A DNA stretch of 64,000 bases from Congeria kusceri. Lineage: Eukaryota > Mollusca > Bivalvia > Myida > Dreissenidae. The position numbers were made by a program, and so were the translations under genes. The DNA lies in assembly GCA_027627225.1 (NCBI GenBank), contig CM051040.1, positions 27,329,134-27,393,133 on the forward strand, given 5' to 3'. Positions 42,123 through 52,904 of the stretch are shown piece by piece. The notes beneath the pieces were generated by a model. The model searched no databases and was not told where the DNA came from. It saw nothing but the letters and a program-made list of their open reading frames with translations. Position 1 is the stretch's first letter; each line of letters starts with the position of its first letter.

Positions 42123-42983
42123 TATTATAATTTCATTCCACTTCCGGAAACAGAAACATCATGCATGTCCTTGAAGTCTTATCAGTTCGGTAAGGTTTCA
42201 GGCCATATCAAATCACATTCAAGGAGTAGATTCATCGATAAATGTTTTATGAATTTAGCTGCGGTGGTTGTGGTTATAGTGGTTTCTATGGTGATTCATA
42301 TCATATGTGTGACACAGACTATTGAAAAAAACATTGTATATGCGGATAAGGCTGATGTGTTTTATTTTTCGACAAAAATATAGCATGTGTCCACGAATGT
42401 ATTGATCACCTTTCGTATATTTGATAGTGAATTTGTTTTTCAGAAAAGTTTTTTTCGTCATTTTGTATGATATGTCATTAAAAATGTAATATCCTTAAAC
42501 ATAGGTTTTAAGTTGATGCTATCAATACAAAACACGTATTTATAAAAAAAACAACATTTAATTATCGGAACAAAGTAAATAAAGCCAAAAATATATGAGA
42601 CAAACTCAATAAAAAGTTCAAGGATCGGGGGCATTGTCGTTTTTAGGGTTATTAAACAAACGTATTTTTACGACTTATCATGAGAAACGATTCATCAGAT
42701 TTGTATTGTACGGTTGCTTATTATTGTTGTAAATTGTTTTAAGCGTATCAATCTGAACAAGAATTAATCAATCCGTTGCAATCCAGTCAATAACACAAAA
42801 CGAAATTAATATAATATATACAAGTCCATTAAAATGCAAGTAACCTAACGGCAATATACAGTACTACGCGTCTAGCTTCTTTGCTATATTTGTATGATTA
42901 CTGATTTAACAGCTCTACGTTTTGTACTGTTTGTGCATTGTTGTAAAGAATACATTAACTAACAAAACGAAATTAATATAATA
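42123..42983. other. Spacer
   Basis: A plus-strand 72-codon frame (42165-42383) contains a hydrophobic stretch LAAVVVVIVVSMVIHIICV that would span a membrane, but there is no other support for a gene. Otherwise AT-rich sequence. Confidence 0.35.
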
Positions 42984-43239
42984 TGAGGCGCGTCGTTGGA
43001 ACTTAATGCATGTGCGTAAAGTGTCGTCCCGGATTAGCCTGTGCAGTCCGCACAAGCTAATCCGGGACGGTACTTTCCGCTTTTGTGGTATTTTCTGTTT
43101 CATGGAAGTCTCTTCTAAACATAAATCCACTGTAGGCGGAAAGTGCCCTCCCTGATTAGCCTGTGCGGACTGCACAGGTTAATCCGGGACGACACTTTAC
43201 GCACATGCATTAAGACCGGTTTTCTCACGACGCGCCACA
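42984..43239. mobile_element. Palindromic MITE with TA target duplication, copy B
   Basis: Starts TGAGGCGCG and ends CGCGCCACA, with TA on each side. Both subterminal halves carry GTGTCGTCCCGGATTAGCCTG-type sequence and its inverse, so this copy is more symmetrical than copy A. Confidence 0.88.
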
Positions 43240-44244
43240 TATATACAAGTCCATAAAGTAACCTACAGGCAATATATCAAAGCCAGCTATACGTTTGTAC
43301 AGTGTGTGCAGTTATTGATAAAGCTCGCATTTCCATTGGTTGTCATCCGTTTTGAAATAAGTTCTCAAATATCAATCAGACTTCCTTCAAGTGATCTTCC
43401 AAATATAATCGGTGATAAAAATACTCTTTCAAACGTCAGGTTACATTTTCTACCTGCCACAGGTAAATTAAATTGACTTAGTCCGTAGTTAAACAGTTGT
43501 CTGGGCGTCATTGCGTCGACTATATGGAAACTGTTCAAATTGATGCCTTTCGATGCGAATTTTGCTTCGGGTGGGGGCGAATGTTAACAGGGTCAAATCA
43601 TATTCTGTGTTTAAGGTATATATGAGTCGACGAAAGCCTCGTAAAAAGCAGTTTTTCCATACGTTTTGAAATGGTAATATTTATTTTAACATTGCATTTT
43701 TAACTTGTTTCATTTATTTATTTATTAATAACTAATTTAAACATGTTAACATATCCAATAACTTGTTTCAATTATTTATTAATAAAATCTGGTTGTATTC
43801 ACGAAGTTGTGGACATAATACGTTTTTCATTTTTTTTTTTTTTATAGAAATGTATCTTTATTTGCTATAACACGCTGATTGTGAAATAATAAATACGTTC
43901 AATATTTTCTATATATGTGACTTGTATAGGTGATTTATACAATGACATGATAATACTACTAATCAAACTAGACTGGTTCCAGATCTGTGTCTACAGACTC
44001 TTGATTATCAAGAAAAGACATATACGAACCAGTCACAGTAGCTTTGTGGCTGAGTGTTTGAGTACTTTTGACTGTACCGACCTACCTACACATGTTTGAA
44101 GTTTATGACTATAACATGAGACATTCTGTTGTTTTATTTTATTTTAGTTTGCGTATGTAGATGTTTGCAATGTGTATTTATGAAAATAAACAATGTATCT
44201 GATTCCATTGTTTTTCTTAAGTGTCCATTCGGAAACATCGTGTC
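43240..44244. other. Spacer
   Basis: No gene signal. A duplicated AACTTGTTTCAWTTATTTATTAATAA lies at 43700-43790. Confidence 0.4.
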
Positions 44245-44470
44245 AGGGGCCTCTATCAACAAAGTTCCTAAGAGAACTCTTAACTTAAGTTGCACTTTAG
44301 TGGAAATTTCAGATCATTTTGTCTATGTGAAATCCAACGATTTCTGTTTACAAAAAGGTAAAATTATAAGCTCCTAAGCAGTATTTACTAGTTTCAAACA
44401 TTTTAATTAAAAAAGACCTACACATGATAGCAAGAGACATAAGGAATTTTATGAATTTGGACCAAGGTTA
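44245..44470. mobile_element. MITE (TTCACAAAGCTCC family), copy 2, 3' end lost
   Basis: Left end GGGGCCTCTATCAACAAAGT and the interior (AAATTTCAGAT, TTTCTGTTTAC, AAGGAATTTTATGAATTT) match the copy at 55462; the right inverted end is missing after about 44470. Confidence 0.65.
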
Positions 44471-45159
44471 GTATTTGCCAGAAATATTGTTTGTTTACAA
44501 CTTAGGGTGTACGTCTTGAATTGAATACCAATTTGTAAAATAATGTACATTGTTTATATAACAAATATGACGACCGTCGTTAAGTAAAAGACCTATACTA
44601 TTAAGAAAACATAAAAATACTAGTTTTGCTATTTCACTTGTTCAACTTCTCGAATATACCAAACCTTAAGCAATAGACACACACCCAATACAACCTGTTT
44701 TGGACAAGACGTTGACATATTTTAAGTATGTAAATTGCATGGATAAAGCCATGTTGTTCTTCCACTGATAACTCCCGTATCTTATCTTCACAATTACTTT
44801 GTACCATTTTAATGATGTCATCAAGATACTTCTTGCTAGAGATTCACTGTGCCTATTACTTAAAAAGCAGTACGCTTTGTTTTATTTTCAAGTGAAACTA
44901 CAGGATTTTAAACACCCACATTGTTAAGCAGTAATACATGAAACACACACATTTTTTCTTTGGACGAATATGAATGGATTATGAAAACATGTTCACGTAT
45001 ACCTAAAATAATTAAGTTAAAATGCCCACATTTGAAATAGGAATTGATTTGGTTTACTATTGTCAAGAAAATGAAGTAAACAAGACACTGTGTTCGATAA
45101 ACACACATGCCCACGGTTAGTGCTGGACAGCCCAATTGAAATATTTCAATACCAAATTA
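44471..45159. other. Spacer
   Basis: AT-rich sequence with no recognised feature. Confidence 0.45.
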
Positions 45160-45700
45160 GGTCACGGTCAAAGTGAGGTTGGGTGATATGGGTGGATTCC
45201 GAACGGCTATAAGTAACAACTGTGTAAATATCCAAGTGTTGTAGTAAGCGGTGTTGGTGCTAGACGAAACGGTAAAATCTATTTAACTAATAAATGGCAC
45301 TTTTGAATTATTATAAGTCCAAATTAGGTCAAGGTCAAGGTCAAAGTGAGGTTGGGTTATATGGGTGGATTGGGGATGGTCATTAGCAACAACTGTGTAA
45401 GTATCCAAGTGTTATAGCAAGCGGTGTTGGTGCTAGACGAAACGGTAAAATCTAGTTAACCAAGAAACAGCCTATTTAAATTATTATAAGTGCAACTTAG
45501 GTCAAGGTCAAAGTCAAAGTGAGGTTGGTTATATGGGTGGACAGGGAATGGTCATAAGCAACAACTGTGTAAGTATCCAAGTGTTGTAGTAAGCGATGTT
45601 GGTGCTATACGAAACGGTAAAATCTACTTAACCTTGTCGTGGACGGACGGACAGGACAGTCACTATATGCCTCCCGCATCAAGGTGCCGGTGGCATAAAA
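45160..45700 (+). mobile_element. Second pearl-type element, 3 core repeats
   Basis: Three core repeats of about 173 bp (AAGTGAGGTTGGGT at 45171, 45344, 45518; each with TATCCAAGTGTT and GACGAAACGGTAAAATCTA), then GGACGGACGGACAGG and a hairpin TATGCCTCCCG...GTGCCGGTGGCATA. Same plan and nearly the same period as 21880-23487, with unrelated core sequence. Confidence 0.75.
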
Positions 45701-46045
45701 ATACAGCAATGCTTATACCTTTCTTCCAACCAAATGTACTTGTATGTATGGTTCAACCGATAAACTTAACGAAAATCATTAATAAACTCGTAAAATGTCT
45801 TCCAAAACCATATTAACACATACTTTTATCTGATTGACAATATTATTGGCATACTGTTAATAACCTGTACCAGAATCGTTCGATTCAAAGTGCCAGACAC
45901 ATATTGTAACTAACAATAACTTTAAGGGACGTATTAACAGTTTCTTTTTGTATTTGTTTTTGAAAAACAAAACAAAAATATCTTAACAAACTAAAGCCTC
46001 TGCGCCAACCACCCATATAGTCTTGAAGCATAAAACACCTATCAA
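45701..46045. other. Spacer
   Basis: No recognised feature; TG dinucleotide and G-run (46058-46086) at the right edge belong to the next repeat. Confidence 0.4.
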
Positions 46046-46400
46046 TATTCCTCCCCTGTGTGTGTGTGTGTGTGGGGGGGGGGGGGGTCATATACGCGAC
46101 TTTGGACTGAAAGCTTTTTTGTCTTCAAGCGGAATTTTATAATCCGAATGACTGGGTCCCGGGAAATAACGTTTGGTTGGAGTTTAAATCCCGGGATAAC
46201 TTTTGGGTAATTTAAACGCCGGCTTTTGCAGACAACTTAAAGATGGCAGACGCGCTTACACCAAGCATCTCCCATTGTGGGGATTTAGACAAAAATGATG
46301 GGCTCTAGGGTGGGGAATTAGACCCAAAAATATAATTAGTCAAATTCCACTAGGTCAGTCCGCCGCTCCACCCTGGGGGAAATTTATGCACTATAAACTA
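46046..46400. repeat. Dispersed repeat (TGGGGGG...GACTTTGGACTGAAAGC), copy 1
   Basis: Shares GCGACTTTGGACTGAAAGC, ATCCGAATGACT.GGTCCCGG, GGGGATTTAGACAAA and GGAATTAGACCC with 58735-59040. A G-run sits at the left side and CTGGGGGAAAT at the right. It is probably an old mobile element. Confidence 0.65.
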
Positions 46401-46529
46401 AGACAAAATTAGTCAACTGGGTTGAGGCACCGTCTGAAATAACAGCCATGTGTGCAACAGCTTTTGTTACATTTACAAGATAAGAAGAGCATCTTAACCT
46501 TGCACTGTAACGTCACAAATGTGCTGGAC

Positions 46530-46545
46530 ATTAATTATTATTCTC

Positions 46546-46576
<31 letters not shown>

Positions 46577-47910
46577 CTGGTTGTGCTGTACGTGTGTGAG
46601 ACCCACTGTATTTTGGGGTTGGATGCGGCATGTTTATCATTGTTTTGCTGTAGATGCGTGAGTTCCATTGAAGATATGAGTCCACTGCAAGTAAAGTGTG
46701 ATTTTGGGGTTGGATGCAGCATGTTTATCATTGTTTTGCTGTAGATGCGTGAGACCCACTCTAAGTCAAGTGTCGTTCTAGGTAGGAGGCGGTATGTTTA
46801 TCATTGTTTTGCTGTAGATATGTGAGTCCACTGCAAGTCAAGTGTGGTTTGAGGTTGGAGGCGGCATGTTTATCATTGTTTTGCTGTAGATGTGTGAATC
46901 TCAATGTCAGTCCAGTGTGGTTTGGGGTTGGAGACGGCATGTGGGTCATTGTTTTGCTGTAGATGTGTGAGTAGTCCAGTGTATTTTAGGGTTGGAGACG
47001 GCATGTTTATCATTGTTTGCTGTAGATGTGTGAGTCCCAATGTCAGTCCAGTGTGGTTTGGGGTTGGAGACGGCATGTTTATCATTGTTTTGCTGTAGAT
47101 GTGTGAATCTCAATGTCAGTCCAGTGTGGTTTGGGGTTGGGGTTTATCATTGTTTTGCTGTAAATGGGTGAGTAGTCCAGTGTGGTTTGAGGTTGGAGAC
47201 TGCATGTTTATTATTGTTTTGCTGTAGATGCGTGAGACCCACTCTAAGTCAATGTGGTTCTAGGTAGGATGCGTCATGTTTATCCTTGTTTTGCTGTAGA
47301 TATGTGAGTCCACTGCAAGTCAAGTTTGGTTTGAGGTTGGAGGCGGCATGTTTATCATTGTTTTGCTGTAGATGTGTGAGTAGTCCAGTGTGGTTTGAGG
47401 TTGGAGACGGCATGTTTATCATTGTTTTGCTGTAGATGTGTGAATCTCAATGTCAGTCCAGTGTGGTTTGGGGTTGGGGTTTATCATTGTTTTGCTGTAA
47501 ATGGGTGAGTAGTCCAGTGTGGTTTGAGGTTGGAGACTGCATGTTTATCATTGTTTTGCTGTAGATGTGTGAGTAGTCCAGTGTGGTTTGGGGTTGGAGA
47601 CGGCATGTTTATCATTGTTTTGCTGTAGATGTGTGAATCTCAATGTCAGTCCAGTGTGGTTTGGGGTTGGGGTTTATCATTGTTTTGCTGTAAATGGGTG
47701 AGTAGTCCAGTGTGGTTTGAGGTTGGAGACTGCATGTTTATTATTGTTTTGCTGTAGATGCGTGAGACCCACTCTAAGTCAATGTGGTTCTAGGTTGGAG
47801 GCGGCATGTTTATCATTGTTTTGCTGTAGATGTGTGAGTAGTCCAGTGTGGTTTGAGGTTGGAGACGGCATGTTTATCATTGTTTTGCTGTAGATATGTG
47901 AGTCCCACTC
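46530..47910. repeat. Minisatellite, roughly 73-77-bp units, about 18 copies, with higher-order structure
   Basis: Unit TGTTTATCATTGTTTTGCTG followed by TAGATGTGTGAGTCC and CAGTGTGGTTTGGGGTTGGA. A CT microsatellite precedes it. A block of several units starting near 47100 recurs near 47430 and 47640, so multi-unit segments have been duplicated. Most units contain TTTTGCTGTAG|ATG, which resembles a 3' splice site, but no exon was recognised next to it. Confidence 0.88.
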
Positions 47911-48545
47911 TATGTTAAATGAAAGGAAGCAGTGTTATGTCTACTTTTTTCATAAGACTGGTTAATGTGAGTAGTGCAAGTGTTTTGTGTAAAAAAAGTG
48001 TATATCGATTAAGTCTTTGGTTGTTCTAATAGCAATACATGTCTTAAATGTGAGGCTCCTGACTTTATTCCCACCGTGACAGCTTTATGGTACATTGTAT
48101 TATTTTGGGAATAAAAAAACGTATGCCAAGGTTTATTTGTTTTCAGTAAAACATTCCCTTGCATGTATCTCATATTTCAGTTTTAATGTCAAGTCACACC
48201 TTTATGTTACGTCAACTTGTAGTCATCAAGTAGTTGAAATAAAACAGCACATTCTCAAGCCCAACAGATTGTAAAACATTATTTTCAAATCGATCTTTAA
48301 ACAGGAAAACGAAATGCAACTTTGACATCATGTGAACAAAAACATCGTTTAGGCGGAAATATTTCCTTATTTATGCAGATTTTTGTGATAATAGACTAAT
48401 CGTCCTAGTACTTTATAGCTAGCATTTATTTCTTTAAATTAATTATGTTTGACACTTTATCCGTAAACATGAAAATTTCAATAGTTTATAACAATGCGAA
48501 GGTTTTAATTATGAGCTTAAACTGCACTGACGCTACATATAAGGG
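47911..48545. other. Spacer
   Basis: No recognised feature. Confidence 0.4.
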
Positions 48546-48549
48546 TTTA

Positions 48550-49157
48550 TGTCCGCCTGTCAAAATGTATTTAAATACAAGAAAAGCAATGATGCCATGC
48601 GCCTGTCAAAATGTATTTAAATACAAGAAAAGCAATGATGCCATGCGCCTGTCAAAATGTATTTAAATACAAGAAAAGCAATGATGCCATGCGCCTGTCA
48701 AAATGTATTTAAATACAAGAAAAGCAATGATGCCATGCGCCTGTCAAAATGTATTTAAATACAAGAAAAGCAATGATGCCATGCGCCAGACAAAATGTAT
48801 TTAAATACAAGAAAAGCAATGATGCCATGCGCCAGACAAAATGTATTTAAATACAAGAAAAGCAATGATGCCATGCGCCAGACAAAATGTATTTAAATAC
48901 AAGAAAAGCAATGATGCCATGCGCCTGTCAAAATGTATTTAAATACAAGACAAGCAATGATGCCATGCGCCAGACAAAATGTATTTAAATGCAAGAAAAG
49001 CAATGATGCCATGCGCCTGTCAAAATGTATTTAAATACAAGAAAAGCAATGATGCCATGCGCCTGTCAAAATGTATTTAAATACAAGAAAAGCAATGATG
49101 CCATGCGCCTGTCCAAATGTATTTAAATACAAGAAAAGCAATGATGCCATGCGCCAG
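48550..49157. repeat. 46-bp minisatellite, 13 copies
   Basis: Unit CAAAATGTATTTAAATACAA with GAAAAGCAATGATGCCATGC and GCCTGT or GCCAGA. The palindrome GTATTTAAATAC is in every unit; the GCCTGT/GCCAGA variants mark two subtypes. Copies are nearly identical. Confidence 0.94.
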
Positions 49158-49475
49158 AGAGTGTCGTTGAAGGGGCATACAAGCGGGAAAAAACGAAACT
49201 TAAAAAAACGTTAATATGCATGATGGAGTCAACAAACCGTTAAATCATTCTCCTGGGGCTGTATTTATATCGCTCTTTTGGAAACAAGCGCGTATTAAAA
49301 GATCCTATGTCTGAGGAAAATTCCGTCATTATTTCATGTAAAATAAACCGATCATACCATACAAATACAGTCACGTTTTTCATCAGTGATATCTGGATAA
49401 CCTTAATAATTTAACAATATTAAAATTGTATCGGTGTTGTTGGTATTCCTGTTCCAAAACGTATCGCACTATGTT
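49158..49475. other. Spacer between two arrays
   Basis: No recognised feature. Confidence 0.4.
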
Positions 49476-52400
49476 CAGTTTAAACTATTATTCTTATGAG
49501 CGTACTGCTGTATGTTCATCTTAAAGGAACTATTATTTCTATGAACGTACAGCAGCATGTTAATCTTAAAGGGACTAGTATTCATATGAGCGTACTGGAA
49601 TATGTTCATCTTATAGAAACTATTATTTCTATGAGCGTACTGCTGTATGTTCATCTTAAAGGAACTATTATTTCTATGAACGTACAGCAGTATGTTAATC
49701 TTAAAGGAACTGGTATTCATATGAGCGTACTGGAATATGTTCATCTTATAGAAACTATTATTTCTATGAACGTACTGCAGTATGTTCATCTTATAGAAAC
49801 TATTATTTCTATGAACGTACTGCAGCATGTTAATCTTAAAGGGACTAGTATTCATATGAGCGTACTGGAATATGTTCATCTTATAGAAACTATTATTTCT
49901 ATGAGCGTACTGCTGTATGTTCATCTTAAAGGAACTATTATTTCTATGAACGTACAGCAGTATGTTAATCTTAAAGGAACTGGTTTCATATGAGCGTACT
50001 GGAATATGTTCATCTTATAGAAACTATTATTTCTATGAACGTACTGCAGTATGTTCATCTTATAGAAACTATTATTTCTATGAACGTACTGCAGCATGTT
50101 AATCTTAAAGGGACTACTATTCATATGAGCGTACTGGAATATGTTCATCTTATAGAAACTATTATTTCTATGAGCGTACTGCTGTATGTTCATCTTAAAG
50201 GAACTAATATTTCTATGAACGTACAGCAGTATGTTAATCTTAAAGGGACTGGTATTCATATGAGCGTACTGGAATATGTTCATCTTATAGAAACTATTAT
50301 TTCTATGAACGTACTGCAGTATGTTCATCTTATAGAAACTATTATTTCTATGAACGTACTGCAGTATGTTCATCTTATAGAAACTATTATTTCTATGAAC
50401 GTACTGCAGTATGTTCATCTTAAAGGGACTACTATTCATATGAGCGTACTGCAGTATGTTCATCTTATAGAAACTATTATTTCTATGAACGTACAGCAGC
50501 ATGTTAATCTTAAAGGGACTAGTATTCATATGAGCGTACTGGAATATGTTCATCTTATAGAAACTATTATTTCTATGAACGTACAGCAGTATGTTAATCT
50601 TAAAGGGACTAGTATTCATATGAGCGTACTGGAATATGTTCATCTTATAGAAACTATTATTTCTATGAACGTACAGCAGTATGTTAATCTTAAAGGGACT
50701 AGTATTCATATGAGCGTACTGGAATATGTTCATCTTATAGAAACTATTATTTCTATGAACGTACAGCAGTATGTTCATCTTATAGAAACTATTATTTCTA
50801 TGAACGTACAGCAGCATGTTAATCTTAAAGGGACTAGTATTCATATGAGCGTACTGGAATATGTTCATCTTATAGAAACTATTATTTCTATGAACGTACT
50901 GCAGTATGTTAATCTTAAAGGGACTACTATTCATATGTACCGCTGTATGTTCATCTTATAGAAACTATTATTTCTATGAACGTACAGCAGTATGTTAATC
51001 TTAAAGGGACTAGTATTCATATGAGCGTACTGCAGTATGTTCATCTTAAAGGAACTATTATTTCTATGAGCGTACTGGAATATGTTCATCTTATAGAAAC
51101 TATTATTTCTATGAACGTACTGCAGTATGTTCATCTTATAGAAACTATTATTTCTATGAGCGTACTGCTGTATGTTCATCTTAAAGGAACTATTATTTCT
51201 ATGAACGTACTGCAGTATGTTAATCTTAAAGGGACTAGTATTCATATGAGCGTACTGGAATATGTTCATCTTAAAGGAACTATTATTTCTATGAACGTAC
51301 TGCAGTATGTTCATCTTATAGAAACTATTATTCTTATGAGCGTACTGCTGTATGTTCATCTTAAAGGAACTATTATTTCTATGAACGTACAGCAGTATGT
51401 TAATCTTAAAGGGACTAGTATTCATATGAGCGTACTGGAATATGTTCATCTTATAGAAACTATTATTTCTATGAACGTACAGCAGCATGTTAATCTTAAA
51501 GGGACTAGTATTCATATGAGCGTACTGGAATATGTTCATCTTATAGAAACTATTATTTCTATGAACGTACTGCAGTATGTTAATCTTAAAGGGACTACTA
51601 TTCATATGTACCGCTGTATGTTCATCTTATAGAAACTATTATTTCTATGAACGTACAGCAGTATGTTAATCTTAAAGGGACTAGTATTCATATGAGCGTA
51701 CTGCAGTATGTTCATCTTAAAGGAACTATTATTTCTATGAGCGTACTGGAATATGTTCATCTTATAGAAACTATTATTTCTATGAACGTACTGCAGTATG
51801 TTCATCTTATAGAAACTATTATTTCTATGAGCGTACTGCTGTATGTTCATCTTAAAGGAACTATTATTTCTATGAACGTACTGCAGTATGTTAATCTTAA
51901 AGGGACTAGTATTCATATGAGCGTACTGGAATATGTTCATCTTAAAGGAACTATTATTTCTATGAACGTACTGCAGTATGTTAATCTTAAAGGGACTAGT
52001 ATTCATATGAGCGTACTGGAATATGTTCATCTTATAGAAACTATTATTTCTATGAACGTACTGCAGTATGTTCATCTTAAAGGGACTACTATTCATATGT
52101 ACCGCTGTATGTTCATCTTATAGAAACTATTATTTCTATGAACGTACAGCAGTATGTTAATCTTAAAGGGACTAGTATTCATATGAGCGTACTGGAATAT
52201 GTTCATCTTATAGAAACTATTATTTCTATGAACGTACAGCAGTATGTTAATCTTAAAGGGACTAGTATTCATATGAGCGTACTGGAATATGTTAATCTTA
52301 AAGGAACTATTATTCCTATGTACCGCTGTATGTTCATCTTAAACGGACTACTATTCGTATGAAGGTAATATGCATTATGTTCTACTTAAAGGAACTATTA

Positions 52401-52815
52401 TTCACATGAAGGTACTGCAGTATGTTTATCTGAAAGGAACTAATATTCACATGAAGGTACTGCAGTATGTTTATCTGAAAGGAACTAATATTCACATGAA
52501 GGAACTGCAGTATGTTTATCTGAAAGGAACTAATATTCACATGAAGGTACTGCAGTATGTCCATCAGAAAGGAACTATTATTGCTATGAATGTACCGCAG
52601 TATGTCCATCTTAAAGGGACTAATATTCCTAAGAACGCACAGCAGTATGTTCATCTTAAACGGACTATTATTCATATGAACGCACAGCAGTATGTTCATC
52701 TTAAACGGACTATTATTCATATGAACGTACAGCAGTATGTTCATCTTAAACGGACTATTATTCATATGAACGTACAGCAGTATGTTCATCTTAAACGGAC
52801 TATTATTGAACGCAT
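49476..52815. repeat. 45-bp minisatellite, about 74 copies, in higher-order blocks
   Basis: Two main monomers alternate: one with GAGCGTACTGGAATATGTTC and ATCTTATAGAAACTATTATT, and one with GAACGTACAGCAGTATGTTA and ATCTTAAAGGGACTAGTATT. A marker variant ATGTACCGCTGTATGTTC is at about 50935, 51606, 52097 and 52317, so blocks of about 670 and 490 bp were duplicated. The 3' part from 52340 is more diverged. Units of 45 bp have no stop in one frame on either strand, giving mirror open frames. Confidence 0.95.
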
Positions 52816-52849
52816 TCAAAAATATTATTTTACACCGTTTCTGTTTCAG

Positions 52850-52904
52850 GTTTTAGCGTTATTTGCCACTCTCTGCACCTTGGCCAGTGCTCATCACGAT
52901 TTCC
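52850..52904 (+). CDS. Signal-peptide exon
   Basis: 55 bases, phase 0 in and 1 out. Leu/Ala-rich core then SAHHDF. It lies 35 bp after the 45-bp array; the array itself is in the upstream intron. Confidence 0.5.

Noticed and set aside
42165..42383. 72-codon frame with a possible transmembrane segment
   Set aside because: Single short frame next to a MITE, with no other gene evidence; noted only in the spacer entry.
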